NCBI RefSeq assembly: GCF_017814275.1
Contig: NZ_JAGIYQ010000001.1
Coordinates: forward strand, 219,515 to 283,514
Direction of reading: 5' to 3'
Length of the DNA: 64,000 nt
DNA from: Gottfriedia endophytica
GTDB taxonomy: Bacteria > Bacillota > Bacilli > Bacillales > Bacillaceae_G
This document shows, piece by piece, positions 17,064-26,535 of the stretch. Position 1 is the first letter of the stretch. Each line of letters starts with the position of its first letter. The notes under the pieces were generated by a model, which was not told the origin of the DNA, did not search any database, and saw only the letters and a program-made list of their open reading frames with translations. The position numbers and the translations under genes are program-made.

Positions 17064-17756
17064 TTAAAGTGCTTTAATCATTTCCTCTACCATTTGAGTA
17101 GAATTCACAGCTGCAGTTTTTAAGAATTGATCAAATGAGATATTTGATTCTTTTCCTGCGATATCAGATAACGCACGCGTTACAACGAAAGGTACTTTAA
17201 ATGCGTAACATACTTGAGCAATTGCTGCTGCTTCCATTTCTACTGCATGAAGTGTGCCAAATTTACTTTTTACAAAGTCAACACGTGCAGGATCGTTCAT
17301 AAATGAATCTCCTGTCACGATTAATCCTTCAACTACTTGGATGCCGTTAATGTTTTTTGCACATTGTTTTGCAATTCCAACTAGTTTTTCGTCAGATGTG
17401 AAACCAGCTGGCATGCCTGGTACTTGTCCATATTCATAGTTAAAAGCTGTAACATCTACATCATGATGGCGTACTTCTGTTGAAATGACAACATCACCAA
17501 CGTTTAAATCAGTATGTAAACCACCAGCTGAACCTGTGTTAATGACTACATCTGGTTGATATTTTTCTAAAAGAATTGCAGTCGCCATTGCTGCATTTAC
17601 TTTACCGATACCTGATTTTAATAAGACAACTTCTTTTCCTTCGTATTTACCTGAATTGAATTCAGAACCAGCAATCACTTCTACTTTTACATCTGTTAAT
17701 TTATCGCGTAAAACTTGAACTTCTTCTTCCATTGCACCAATAATCGCTATTTTCAT
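17064..17756 (-). CDS. mtnN: 5'-methylthioadenosine/S-adenosylhomocysteine nucleosidase
   Basis: 230 residues. It cleaves adenine from MTA and SAH (and deoxyadenosine) in the methionine salvage and activated-methyl cycles. Family residues: catalytic Glu in AMEEEV (residue 12), [19 protein letters not shown] (ribose contact), and the catalytic Asp in [13 protein letters not shown] at 17756. In B. subtilis it is followed by mccA-mccB-yrhC; here unrelated accessory genes follow. Confidence 0.96.
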   Translation of the reverse strand: MKIAIIGAMEEEVQVLRDKLTDVKVEVIAGSEFNSGKYEGKEVVLLKSGIGKVNAAMATAILLEKYQPDVVINTGSAGGLHTDLNVGDVVISTEVRHHDVDVTAFNYEYGQVPGMPAGFTSDEKLVGIAKQCAKNINGIQVVEGLIVTGDSFMNDPARVDFVKSKFGTLHAVEMEAAAIAQVCYAFKVPFVVTRALSDIAGKESNISFDQFLKTAAVNSTQMVEEMIKAL

Positions 17757-17800
17757 AAACAGTTCCCTACTTTCTATATCAATCCATAGTATTATATCAA

Positions 17801-17837
17801 AAAAAATTAAATCCTACACAATTCTTAATGTAGGATT
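17801..17837 (-). terminator. terminator of yrrS
   Basis: Minus strand AATCCTACA / TGTAGGATT stem, 10-base loop, then TAATTTTTTTTG, directly after the yrrS stop. Confidence 0.8.
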
Positions 17838-17848
17838 AGTGGTTGTTT

Positions 17849-18451
17849 TCATGAAACTTTTAATTCTTTTACTTGCTGTACTAAGAAAGGTAGCCATCCT
17901 TTATTGATTTCCCAATGAAGGTAAACAACATAATGATATTGTTTGTCATTTGTGGCAATATACACCTTCACACTTTCATCGTCAAACCCTTTGCTTAAGT
18001 GCCGAATTGAAAAATCTTGTTTTGTTAATTCGGTTGCGTAGGCTGCTGCATCTTCCATTTCATAAAAATCATTTGAATGATGGCTATACTTAACTGTATG
18101 TGGCTCTGTTTGAGTTGTTCCAATTGGTTGCCAATCATTTACGAAAGATGCTATAACATTTGGATTGTTATGATCCTTTTGTTTGATCGAATCGACTATT
18201 TGTTGATATTTCGCTTTGTATTCATTTTTACTAGTTGTTGCAGAAGCTGATTGTATTTGTGACACACTTTCTTCTTTTGCTTTTGCTATTTTAGGCTTGT
18301 ACTCTTTTTCAATTACAAGAGGACTAATGATTTCGATTGATAAGATGACAATTCCAAAAATTAAAGGGACTAAAATTGAGACAAATAAATACTGTATATT
18401 CCTTTTCTTTCGGTGCATTTTTGTCCTTCCATTAGAATTATCATTTTTCAT
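17849..18451 (-). CDS. yrrS: YrrS-like DUF1510 membrane-anchored protein
   Basis: About 200 residues from the ATG at 18451 (GGAGGA upstream; a TTG two codons earlier is less likely). A basic N-terminus (HRKKRNIQ) precedes one TM helix (about 22-43). A Lys/Glu/Ser/Thr-rich linker is followed by a C-terminal DUF1510 domain beginning near SFVNDWQPIGTTQTEPHTV. Position next to pbpI matches B. subtilis yrrS, expressed with that PBP. Probable outer-face protein linked to cell-wall synthesis; mechanism unknown. Confidence 0.75.
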   Translation of the reverse strand: MKNDNSNGRTKMHRKKRNIQYLFVSILVPLIFGIVILSIEIISPLVIEKEYKPKIAKAKEESVSQIQSASATTSKNEYKAKYQQIVDSIKQKDHNNPNVIASFVNDWQPIGTTQTEPHTVKYSHHSNDFYEMEDAAAYATELTKQDFSIRHLSKGFDDESVKVYIATNDKQYHYVVYLHWEINKGWLPFLVQQVKELKVS

Positions 18452-18524
18452 TAACAAAATCCTCCTGAGAATACAACTTTTTCCATTATTTTACCATAAA
18501 ATAAGGCGAATTTTGTAGAATATT

Positions 18525-20504
18525 TTAGTGATTTTTTGTTTCATATAAGTATAAATTATTAACCATTTTTTTAACTGTATCTTTAACTACGGCAAAATCT
18601 GAATTTACATCAAGACCTACCACTGCAAATGCATATTTCGGATTTGAATATGGAAAGAAGCCTGCAAACCATTTATTGTATTTTGCCTTTACTTCATCTA
18701 ATTGGGCTGTCCCAGATTTACCTGCTATTTCATAAGGTAAAGTATTATAATCATGTCCTGTTCCCTTAGGATCAGTCACAACACCTCTTAACATCTCTCT
18801 AAGTTTGTCCATTGTTTCAGGATTCAAGTAGTCTTCAGAAAGAGTATTATCGTTGAAAGTATACATATCCGTCCCATTCTTGTATTTCACTGAATTCACT
18901 ACTTTTACTTGTTTTGGACTGCCACCTCTTGCAATTGTTGACATCATATTGGCAACTGCCATAGGGGAAACTTTAACATTGAGTTGCCCAATTGCTGTAT
19001 TCCTGGCTCTACTTTCGCGTAGCCGTGTACCTTTTTGAATATCTTTCCAAATCACTGCCGGGTATTCATTTTGAAATTGTTTAAATGCACTGTCATGATA
19101 AACTGGCCCATCCCATCCTACTGGACCATATAATCCTAATTTCTTAGCATAAACATCATACATATCATCATTTTTACTAATTAGTCGCTGACCTAATTCT
19201 CCAAACGTAAAGTTACAGCTTTGGTCCAAGCTTTGTTCAAAAGATAACGAACCAAACCGCTTTTTTGGATCTGTTTGATTATTACCTCTAACGGTTAAAT
19301 TACAGTTGAATTTTTCATTTTGAGTAACAACTTTTTGATCGATTGCTGCCGCAGCTATAACTGTTTTAAAAACAGAGCCCGGTGTTGCCGATTCCAAAGC
19401 ATAATTGTTTGCACTTATATCACCTTGATGATACAAATCTGTTTGATTCATTAGAGGTCTACTAACCATTCCAACAAGCTTGTTTGTTTTAACATCTAGT
19501 AATACAATCGCTCCTTTTTGAAGTTTTGCCTGATCTGCAGCTTGTTCTAACAAAATTTGAATGTCTTTATTGATGGTAGTTTGTAAGGTCACTGGATAAA
19601 AAGGATTACTTGCCTTTGCATACTTAACCTCATTTCCAAACATAGGCTTTCCTAGATTATCTACATGAAGTATTAAATTGGATGCACGATCTGAAAATAA
19701 AAAGCCTTCAAATTTTTTCTGAAGTCCTGATACCCCTATTTCCACCTTACGATCATATTTTTCATTTGGATGGATCTCTTTAAATAGCTCTTCATTCTCC
19801 CCAGTTGTACCAATTAAATGCTCAGCAATTTGGTTATTATTTATCGAAATTAATCCTGGTACTCCAAGTGAATTAATTTCCTGTACTATACTTGGCGTTA
19901 AATTGGTTTTTATATTTTGAAGAGTAAAGGATTGTTTATGTTCTACAAGTTGATTTTCAATATCAGCTTTTGCAACCCCTGTTATCGTTGATAATTTATC
20001 AATTGGCCATTTTGTATTTTTTAGAAACGGGAACAAAACTACTTTTGGTGACTGAATATTATCTTCTGACACCATAGAAATTAATCCTGGTACATGAAGT
20101 AGATTAATTTCGTCTATTTTATCTGGTGTTAATTCGTTCTTAATATTTTGAAGAACAAAGCTTTCTTTATTTTCTTTTAGTTGCCTTTGTATATCTGATT
20201 GTGCTACACCAGTAATAGTTGATAATTTATCAATTGGCCAATTTACTTCATTTAAAATTGGAAATAAAATGACTTTTGGTGAATATTCTGCACTTAATAT
20301 TTGATTATTTACATCGACAATCTTGCCTCTTCCATTATCAATTCGAAATTGCTTTGATCGTTGTGCAACACTTCTCTCAATTAGATTTACTTGCTTGCTC
20401 CCAAAATGTTTTTGATTAAGAATACTTATATCAAAAAGTCGATAGGCAAGTATGAAAAAACTAATAGAGAATATTGTTAATACGCCTAACATTCTTTTTT
20501 GCAT
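18525..20504 (-). CDS. pbpI: class B penicillin-binding protein (PbpI/YrrR-like) with internal N-terminal duplication
   Basis: 659 residues; one N-terminal TM helix (about 5-21), a dimerisation/linker region, then a transpeptidase domain with all three motifs: SVFK (in ATPGSVFKTV), SCN (in DQSCNFTF) and KSGT (in IAGKSGTAQ). It crosslinks peptidoglycan, and its B. subtilis counterpart is sporulation-linked. Residues ~75-143 and ~152-220 are near-copies (PKVILFP...WPIDKLSTITGVA...LTP...VPGLIS), a 77-residue tandem duplication that accounts for the extra length over the ~580-residue B. subtilis protein. Its ribosome site lies in the 3' arm of the greA terminator. Confidence 0.9.
   Translation of the reverse strand: MQKRMLGVLTIFSISFFILAYRLFDISILNQKHFGSKQVNLIERSVAQRSKQFRIDNGRGKIVDVNNQILSAEYSPKVILFPILNEVNWPIDKLSTITGVAQSDIQRQLKENKESFVLQNIKNELTPDKIDEINLLHVPGLISMVSEDNIQSPKVVLFPFLKNTKWPIDKLSTITGVAKADIENQLVEHKQSFTLQNIKTNLTPSIVQEINSLGVPGLISINNNQIAEHLIGTTGENEELFKEIHPNEKYDRKVEIGVSGLQKKFEGFLFSDRASNLILHVDNLGKPMFGNEVKYAKASNPFYPVTLQTTINKDIQILLEQAADQAKLQKGAIVLLDVKTNKLVGMVSRPLMNQTDLYHQGDISANNYALESATPGSVFKTVIAAAAIDQKVVTQNEKFNCNLTVRGNNQTDPKKRFGSLSFEQSLDQSCNFTFGELGQRLISKNDDMYDVYAKKLGLYGPVGWDGPVYHDSAFKQFQNEYPAVIWKDIQKGTRLRESRARNTAIGQLNVKVSPMAVANMMSTIARGGSPKQVKVVNSVKYKNGTDMYTFNDNTLSEDYLNPETMDKLREMLRGVVTDPKGTGHDYNTLPYEIAGKSGTAQLDEVKAKYNKWFAGFFPYSNPKYAFAVVGLDVNSDFAVVKDTVKKMVNNLYLYETKNH
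19845..20282 (-). repeat. tandem intragenic duplication in pbpI
   Basis: Two ~207-bp segments, 20076-20282 and 19845-20051, encode the paired ~69-residue blocks; repeat period 231 bp (77 codons). Protein copies share long identical runs such as WPIDKLSTITGVA. Confidence 0.85.
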
Positions 20505-20543
20505 AAAAAAAACACCTCATCCACAGTGTAGACGGGGTGTTTT
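20505..20543 (-). terminator. greA terminator overlapping the pbpI ribosome site
   Basis: Minus strand AACACCCCGTC ... GATGAGGTG followed by eight T. The GAGGTG in the 3' arm is also the only ribosome site for the pbpI ATG that follows directly after the T run. Confidence 0.75.
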
Positions 20544-20566
20544 CATATCATACAATATTTTGAAAA

Positions 20567-21043
20567 TTATTTAACTGCAATAATTTTAACTTGCATATCT
20601 CCACCTGGAGTACTTACAGTCACTTCATCTCCAATTTGCTTACCTAATAAGCTTCTTGCGATTGGAGAATCATTTGAAATTTTACCTTCAAATGGATCTG
20701 CTTCTGCACTACCAACAATTGTGTAAGTTTCTTCATCACCTTCTGGTAACTCTAAGAAAGTAACTGATTTTCCTAATGTTACTACATTTGAAGCTTCGCT
20801 ACTTTCAGTAATGATTTCAGCATTACGAATCATGTTTTCTAAAGTTGTAATGCGGCCTTCAACGAATGCTTGCTCATCTTTTGCAGCATCATATTCTGAG
20901 TTCTCAGATAAGTCACCAAAACTACGTGCGATTTTGATACGTTCAACAACTTCAGCACGTTTTACCGTTTTTAACATTTCAAGTTCTTGTTCTAATTTTT
21001 CTTTCCCAGCTTGTGTCATAGGGAATTTTTTTTCATTTGCCAT
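20567..21043 (-). CDS. greA: transcription elongation factor GreA
   Basis: 158 residues from [17 protein letters not shown], the normal GreA length and start. AAAGGAG precedes this ATG, so longer in-frame starts are rejected. It has an N-terminal coiled-coil (residues ~1-75, with [20 protein letters not shown] holding the acidic tip) and a C-terminal FKBP-like domain ([15 protein letters not shown]). It rescues backtracked RNA polymerase by stimulating transcript cleavage. It lies downstream of udk with ~230 bp between. Confidence 0.96.
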   Translation of the reverse strand: MANEKKFPMTQAGKEKLEQELEMLKTVKRAEVVERIKIARSFGDLSENSEYDAAKDEQAFVEGRITTLENMIRNAEIITESSEASNVVTLGKSVTFLELPEGDEETYTIVGSAEADPFEGKISNDSPIARSLLGKQIGDEVTVSTPGGDMQVKIIAVK

Positions 21044-21197
21044 TTTGTACACTCCTTTTAATATCCACCGTTTCTTATGTAAGTTATTTTCGTTCACTTC
21101 AACATACAAAGATTAAAAGATATTTTGTACATTCAGTGTATGAGAATAAATAAAAAATATTTATATTTTTTTGAAAACGCCTTCTTTTCATATAGAA

Positions 21198-21231
21198 AGA
21201 TGAAGAAGTTAAATATCTTCACTTCTCCATC
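21198..21231 (-). terminator. possible udk terminator
   Basis: GATGGAGAAGT / ACTTCTTCATC hairpin on the minus strand with a weak T run (TTTC), 42 bp after udk. Confidence 0.5.
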
Positions 21232-21272
21232 AGCTGTTTTTTATTGTATATTTATTCTCTCGTATCTAGCTA

Positions 21273-21908
21273 TTATAATACACTTACTTGTTCAAGTATA
21301 GTCTGAATTTTGGTAGCCATTAAATCGATCGCTACAAAATTCTGTCCACCTTCAGGAATAATGATATCCGCATATTTCTTTGTAGGCTCACAAAATTGAT
21401 TATGCATTGGTCTTACAACACTAATATATTGATCAATAACAGAATCGATCGTGCGACCACGTTCTTTAATGTCACGTTGCATACGACGTAAAATACGAAT
21501 ATCAGCGTCTGTATCAACAAAAATTTTAATATCCATTAAATCTCTTAGTCGCTCATCTTCTAGTACTAAAATTCCTTCAAGGATGATAACCTCTTTTGGG
21601 TCTACCATAACTGTTTCTTCTGAACGGGTATGAATCGTATAGTCATAAACTGGTTTCTCGATAGGTTTATATTGCAACAAATCGTTAATATGTTCAATAA
21701 ACAAATCATTATCAAATGCCAATGGATGATCATAGTTGGTTTTTAAACGTTCTTCCATTGGAAGATGTGTTTGATCCTTATAATAAGAATCTTGTTGAAT
21801 CATTAAAATTGAATGACCCTTGAATTGGTCATAGATTGATTTTGTAACTGAAGTTTTGCCCGAGCCTGTCCCGCCAGCAATCCCAATAACAATGGGTTTT
21901 CTGCCCAT
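21273..21908 (-). CDS. udk: uridine/cytidine kinase
   Basis: 211 residues. It phosphorylates uridine and cytidine for pyrimidine salvage. P-loop [13 protein letters not shown] (about 9-21), [31 protein letters not shown] and the lid segment [16 protein letters not shown] are all in place. ATG with GAGGG. It lies 21 bp downstream of trhP2, so it is probably part of the trmR-trhP1-trhP2-udk string. Confidence 0.96.
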   Translation of the reverse strand: MGRKPIVIGIAGGTGSGKTSVTKSIYDQFKGHSILMIQQDSYYKDQTHLPMEERLKTNYDHPLAFDNDLFIEHINDLLQYKPIEKPVYDYTIHTRSEETVMVDPKEVIILEGILVLEDERLRDLMDIKIFVDTDADIRILRRMQRDIKERGRTIDSVIDQYISVVRPMHNQFCEPTKKYADIIIPEGGQNFVAIDLMATKIQTILEQVSVL

Positions 21909-21928
21909 AGATTAATCCCTCTTTCTCA

Positions 21929-23209
21929 TTAAACTAGCTTCTTTCTCATCATGTTGTAAGGATATACTTTACCATTAACTTTCATTTTAATGATTTGAAG
22001 AGGATGTCTAGCTGCATCTAATTCTGTTTGACCATCTTCATCAAGAATTGTCCCTACTGTTTGTTTAAAGTTTTCAATTTCAGGTCCAAAGAACTCAATT
22101 TGGTCACCTGGTTTAAAGTGGTTACGTTGTTGGATTGTTGCAATTTGTGTTTGCTCATCATAGTCTAAAACAAGTCCAGCAAAATCATAAGTCGTTTTTT
22201 TGCTATGATTTCCAAACATTTGCTCTTTCATGCCTGGTACGCCTTCAAAGAATGATGAAGCTGTATCACGGTTAGCACATTTATCTAACTCTTCCATCCA
22301 TTCTTCTTTAAACTCATAATTATCTGGATCCGCACAATATGCATCAATAATTTTTCGATATACACTAACAACCGTTGCTACATAGTGTATTGATTTCATG
22401 CGTCCTTCAATTTTTAAACTATCTACTCCCGTTTCAATAAATTTAGGAATTGAATTTAATAAGTTTAAATCTTTCGGACTCATTGCAAATGGTGCATCTT
22501 CTTCAGAAAATAGTGCTGTTTCATTTGCATTCGCTTCTTGAGAGTCTGTTTGTACTAAATCATAGTTCCAACGACATGATTGACAACAACCACCACGGTT
22601 TGAATCACGTGCGGTCATGTGATTACTTAAAGTACAACGACCAGAATAAGCGATACACATTGCACCATGAATAAATGTTTCAATTTCAATATCTACTTTT
22701 TCTTTAATTTCTTTGATTTCTTCATAGCTAGTTTCACGTGCAAGTACTAATCTGTGTAAGCCTTCTTCTTTCCAGTACTCAGCTGCACGATAGTTTGTTA
22801 AAGATTGTTGTGTACTTAAATGAACTTCTAATTTTGGAGCAGCTTGTTTACAAGTTTCAATGATATAAGGATCCGCTACAATAATACCTGTTACGCCAGC
22901 TTCTTCTATACCTTGTAAATATTCAGTAAGTCCGTCCATATTTTCATTGTGTGCAAAAATATTAGTTGTTACATAAATTTTCGCACCAAATCGATTTGCA
23001 AACTCCACGCCTTCAGCCATGTCCTCAATTGAGAAATTGTCTGCATTTGAGCGAAGACCAAATTCTCTACCACCGATAAAAACTGCATCCGCACCATAGC
23101 GAACTGCAATTTTTAGCTTTTCTAAGTTTCCGGCAGGTGCTAGTAACTCAGGCTTTTTAATAATGACACGTTTGCCATTTTCAATTTTATCAATTTGTCC
23201 AATTGCCAT
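21929..23209 (-). CDS. trhP2: tRNA U34 hydroxylase component, peptidase U32 family (TrhP2/YrrO)
   Basis: 426 residues from MAIGQIDKI; GGGAGGAAG lies before this ATG and inside a longer frame. U32 fold: KPELLAPAGNLEKLKIAVRYG, FIHGAMCIAYSGRC, and the Cys cluster GGCCQSCRWNY expected to bind a metal centre. Together with TrhP1 it is linked in B. subtilis to prephenate-dependent 5-hydroxylation of wobble uridine in tRNA, followed by TrmR methylation. The nearby aro operon would supply the chorismate-derived precursor; that is pathway logic, not something the sequence shows. Confidence 0.92.
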   Translation of the reverse strand: MAIGQIDKIENGKRVIIKKPELLAPAGNLEKLKIAVRYGADAVFIGGREFGLRSNADNFSIEDMAEGVEFANRFGAKIYVTTNIFAHNENMDGLTEYLQGIEEAGVTGIIVADPYIIETCKQAAPKLEVHLSTQQSLTNYRAAEYWKEEGLHRLVLARETSYEEIKEIKEKVDIEIETFIHGAMCIAYSGRCTLSNHMTARDSNRGGCCQSCRWNYDLVQTDSQEANANETALFSEEDAPFAMSPKDLNLLNSIPKFIETGVDSLKIEGRMKSIHYVATVVSVYRKIIDAYCADPDNYEFKEEWMEELDKCANRDTASSFFEGVPGMKEQMFGNHSKKTTYDFAGLVLDYDEQTQIATIQQRNHFKPGDQIEFFGPEIENFKQTVGTILDEDGQTELDAARHPLQIIKMKVNGKVYPYNMMRKKLV

Positions 23210-23299
23210 CGTTTCTTCCTCCCATTTCATAATTTAGTATATCTTTTAAACAAACTTTGTTTGTGTTGTTGATTTGATGAGATTAATAATGTGGTATTG

Positions 23300-23486
23300 C
23301 TTTCGTTCAAGTTCCAAGTGCCTATAAGGGCTAACCGGGGCGTTTCCGCTTTTCTATTTTGTCTAGCTACAGCAACCATCTCCTCGGTCGTTTCACAAAT
23401 ATCAAGTGAAGGGAAAAACCACCCTTCTCTTGGTATTTGCTCCAACGCCTTTCGGAGATAAACAGGTTGCTTCCGCTTTTCTATTA
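23300..23486 (-). repeat. Bacillaceae-type AAAAGCGGAAG element
   Basis: Minus strand carries AGAAAAGCGGAAGCAACC (~23471-23485) and again AGAAAAGCGGAAACGCC (~23344-23358), with TAGCTAGACAAAATAG before the second. Between them lies GC-richer structured DNA (AGAAGGGTGGTTTTTCCCTT). It fills the trhP1-trhP2 gap; the frame at 23227-23445 is a by-product. Confidence 0.6.
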
Positions 23487-24416
23487 ATAAACAGTCTCTT
23501 TAAAGAAGAACCCTGTATCAAGTGGGCGATTTACTGGTTGGATTGATTCGATTTTGTCGTGTAATTCATCTTTGATGTCTTCGTATGTGTCACGATCTTC
23601 AACACAAGTGTCGATTGCTTGTCTGTAGTATTTTGTGACAGTTTCAAGGTAATCACTTGATTTTAATACTCCGTCGATTTTAAAGCAATCGATTCCTGCG
23701 TCGATTAGTTCTTCAAGCTCGTTAACAATACAGATATCGTTAGGGCTCATGATGTGTGTTCCATTTTTATCTTCGAAGATTGGATATTTATTGTTTCGTT
23801 CGTGGTCAACTAGGAATAAATTTGGATCATATTTTGACTGTCCGATGACTTCTAAATCTTTTCCTTGATACTCAAAATAATTTCCTACAAGAGAACGTTT
23901 CGATTGGAACATACACGTCATTCCATGAACTTGTACTTCAATTTCAACTTCTGCGTTTTCTTTTATTTCAGTTACTGCTTCAAAGCTTAGTTCTCTTGCT
24001 AATACCGCACGTTTTGCTCCGCGTTTACCCCAATAATTACAAGTAAACCAGTTTGTTGCAGTCGTTTCAGTATTCCAGTGTAATTTCATTTCAGGAGCGA
24101 TTTTTCGAGCTGTCATAAGGACTGCCGGGTCCCCAAACACAATTGCATCTACGTTCGCATCACGTAAAAATGTAATGTAATCATCTAATTCATCAATTAT
24201 TTCATTATGGAAAACGGCATTCATTGCAACATATACTTTTATTCCTTTTTGATGACCGATTTCAACAGCCTTTTTAAGGTCTTCACGGTTAAATTCGCCA
24301 GCCAAGCGTAATCCAAAGCGTTGTTCACCAATTAGTACAGCATCAGCTCCAGCTTGTGCTAAACGTTCAATATCTTCTACACAAGTTGGTGTAACAAGTA
24401 ATTCTGGTTTTTTCAT
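23484..24416 (-). CDS. trhP1: tRNA U34 hydroxylase component, peptidase U32 family (TrhP1/YrrN)
   Basis: 310 residues, the short U32 paralogue of trhP2: KKPELLVTPTCVEDIERLAQAG, VLIGEQRFGLR, VQVHGMTCMFQSKRSLVGNY, SPNDICIVNELEELIDAGID. The Cys pattern is reduced compared with TrhP2. Its ATG directly follows the trmR stop (TAAATG), so the two are translationally coupled. Acts with TrhP2 in wobble-uridine hydroxylation. Confidence 0.92.
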   Translation of the reverse strand: MKKPELLVTPTCVEDIERLAQAGADAVLIGEQRFGLRLAGEFNREDLKKAVEIGHQKGIKVYVAMNAVFHNEIIDELDDYITFLRDANVDAIVFGDPAVLMTARKIAPEMKLHWNTETTATNWFTCNYWGKRGAKRAVLARELSFEAVTEIKENAEVEIEVQVHGMTCMFQSKRSLVGNYFEYQGKDLEVIGQSKYDPNLFLVDHERNNKYPIFEDKNGTHIMSPNDICIVNELEELIDAGIDCFKIDGVLKSSDYLETVTKYYRQAIDTCVEDRDTYEDIKDELHDKIESIQPVNRPLDTGFFFKETVY

Positions 24417-25070
24417 TTACTGTTCCCCCTTCTTCTTACTAATCGCAACTCCATCTCCAATTGGGATAATGGTTGAATCATAGCCTGGATGATTCATTAG
24501 CCACTCATTGTAATTTTGTATTTTCTTTATTAATGCACGCTTTCGACGATCGTCTACAAGATCAGCATTTTCTGCAACTAATCCTTTAAATAGTACATTA
24601 TCTGAAATAATGACACCTTTTTCTGCTAAGAATGGTTCGTATAATTCAAAAAAGCGTTTATATTGGCCTTTTGCTGCATCAATAAAGATGACATCAAATT
24701 TTAGGTCTTCGGGTAGTTGATCTACTAATTGTAGCGCATCCCCTTCAAGTAAACGAATTCTGTCACTATAACCACTTTCGCCAATATAGTGTTTTGCTTT
24801 TATAATTCTTTCAGCATTTCGCTCCATCGTTACAATTTTCAAGTTAGGAAAGGCCTTTGCCATACGAATACTTGAGTAGCCTATCGCACTTCCTATTTCT
24901 AGTATTGTATTTGGTTGGATTAAATATAAAAGCCCGAGCATGAATTCCATACCAGCTCGATCCATTATTGGAACATGAAATTCATCTGCATATTGTTCCA
25001 TTTCTTCAATAAATGGTTCACGATGTTTATAAAAATTCGCCAAATAGTGACGAATAGCACTTTGATCCAC
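24417..25070 (-). CDS. trmR: tRNA 5-hydroxyuridine methyltransferase (TrmR/YrrM)
   Basis: 217 residues. SAM-dependent O-methyltransferase of the COMT type: ILEIGSAIGYSSIRMA (SAM loop), VTMERNAERI, FDVIFIDAAKGQYKRFFELYEP, ISDNVLFKGLV. In B. subtilis it turns 5-hydroxyuridine at tRNA position 34 into 5-methoxyuridine. Start is GTG at 25070 with GGAGGC upstream. A short hairpin (arms 25099-25107 and 25118-25126) lies just before the gene and may be a weak terminator or regulatory stem. Confidence 0.92.
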   Translation of the reverse strand: MDQSAIRHYLANFYKHREPFIEEMEQYADEFHVPIMDRAGMEFMLGLLYLIQPNTILEIGSAIGYSSIRMAKAFPNLKIVTMERNAERIIKAKHYIGESGYSDRIRLLEGDALQLVDQLPEDLKFDVIFIDAAKGQYKRFFELYEPFLAEKGVIISDNVLFKGLVAENADLVDDRRKRALIKKIQNYNEWLMNHPGYDSTIIPIGDGVAISKKKGEQ

Positions 25071-25288
25071 TATTAAAATGCCTCCAATAAAAATACAGAT
25101 ACACCTAAGTATAGCAATAGGTGTATGTACTAACAGTTATTTTGAGTAACATTTTTACACAGTTCCTCAATTTTAGACCCGTAATATTCTAACATAAAAA
25201 AAAGACCTTTGGCTAGTGCAAAGAATTGGTTAATCGTACAATTAACTTGTTCAATAAAGTATAAATGACAATTTATCTCTATAAAGAA

Positions 25289-25309
25289 GAGGAGAATTTA
25301 ATTCTCCTC
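25289..25309 (-). terminator. terminator of mltG
   Basis: GAGGAGAATTAAATTCTCCTC hairpin followed by TTCTTTA, 31 bp after the mltG stop. Confidence 0.7.
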
Positions 25310-25339
25310 AATCTTTTAGTAAACATTATGCTCAAAAGT

Positions 25340-26422
25340 TTATTTAATAAACTTTGCTTTTTCAGTATTATGCTGTTGTAATGTTTTCGTAAAAATAACC
25401 TTACCTTCTTTATTCGCTAAGAAATAAAGATAATCTGATTTAGCTGGATAAAGAGCTGCTTTAACTGATTCTTTCCCAGGACTTGCAATTGGTCCAATTG
25501 GCATCCCTTTATTTAGATAAGTGTTATATGGTGACTTTACTTTTAAATCTTGATAAAGAACTTTAGATTTATGTTGTCCAAGTGCATATAAAACTGTCGG
25601 ATCAGTTTGCAATGGCATACCAGCCTTTAATCGATTATAAAAGACGCTGGATATTAATGCTCTATCTGAAAACGCTGTTGCCTCTTCTTCAATTAAAGAA
25701 CCCATCGTTAGAACCGTATGTGGAGTTATTTTTTTCTCTTTCATAACAGCTTCGTATTCAGTTAATTCTTTTTGCGTCTCTGTTAACATCGGTGTAACAA
25801 TTTCTTCTAAACTTGGATGATCATGACTATAGAAATAAGTTGATGGATATAAGTATCCCTCTAACGGATAGCGAATTCCTGGTTTAAAAATATCATTCGT
25901 TAACAATGTTGGGTATTTCTTCTGTAAGCCTTTAATAAATGTTGGATCATTTAATTGCTTCAGAATGTCTACTGAATTCATATTAAAATCTTTAGCGATT
26001 ATTGAAGCAATTTCTTTTAATTGTGATCCTTCTGGAATCATAACACTTTTAGCAGCTACTTGATATTTCCCACCTTTAGATAGATGGTCTATAATTGTTG
26101 GTATACTTTGTGATTGGTTAAACTTATAGAAACCTGCTTTTAAATTTTCATGGTGTAGCTTTACATAGATGGCAAAAATTTGAGGATTTCTGATTAAATT
26201 CTTTTCTTTAAAAATATTTGCTATTTTAACAGTTGAACTACCTTGCGGAATTCGCACTAAGACATTTTTAGTATGATGTTTGTTCACTGGAGAGATCATG
26301 TATTTGTATGCTCCGAAAACAGAAACAACGGCTACTAATAGAATTGCTACAATAATTCCTACAATTAGTTTCCATTTCGACTTTTTTTCTGGAAACATAT
26401 AACTATTTTTATTATTAAACAT
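25340..26422 (-). CDS. mltG: endolytic murein transglycosylase MltG (YrrL)
   Basis: 360 residues. One N-terminal TM helix (about 18-41, VGIIVAILLVAVVSVFGAY) is followed by a LysM-like part (VRIPQGSSTVKIANIFKEKNLI) and a YceG catalytic domain with LEGYLYPSTYFY, the catalytic-Glu segment MGSLIEEEA, NRLKAGMPLQTDPTV and GPIASPGKESVKAAL. It cuts nascent glycan strands at the outer face of the membrane, setting strand length. ATG has GGAGG ten bases upstream. Confidence 0.94.
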   Translation of the reverse strand: MFNNKNSYMFPEKKSKWKLIVGIIVAILLVAVVSVFGAYKYMISPVNKHHTKNVLVRIPQGSSTVKIANIFKEKNLIRNPQIFAIYVKLHHENLKAGFYKFNQSQSIPTIIDHLSKGGKYQVAAKSVMIPEGSQLKEIASIIAKDFNMNSVDILKQLNDPTFIKGLQKKYPTLLTNDIFKPGIRYPLEGYLYPSTYFYSHDHPSLEEIVTPMLTETQKELTEYEAVMKEKKITPHTVLTMGSLIEEEATAFSDRALISSVFYNRLKAGMPLQTDPTVLYALGQHKSKVLYQDLKVKSPYNTYLNKGMPIGPIASPGKESVKAALYPAKSDYLYFLANKEGKVIFTKTLQQHNTEKAKFIK

Positions 26423-26535
26423 GTATCAATAAACCTCCTACTTTTAACAAGTATTAGTATACTACATACATGTTATTTTTCGACATTGTTTTTTCTTAAG
26501 AGATTTTTAAGGAATTTATGCTTTAAGCAATTGTT

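Noticed and set aside
23227-23445. 72-codon minus-strand frame between trhP1 and trhP2
   Set aside because: It coincides with a dispersed non-coding element and has no ribosome site or conserved domain.
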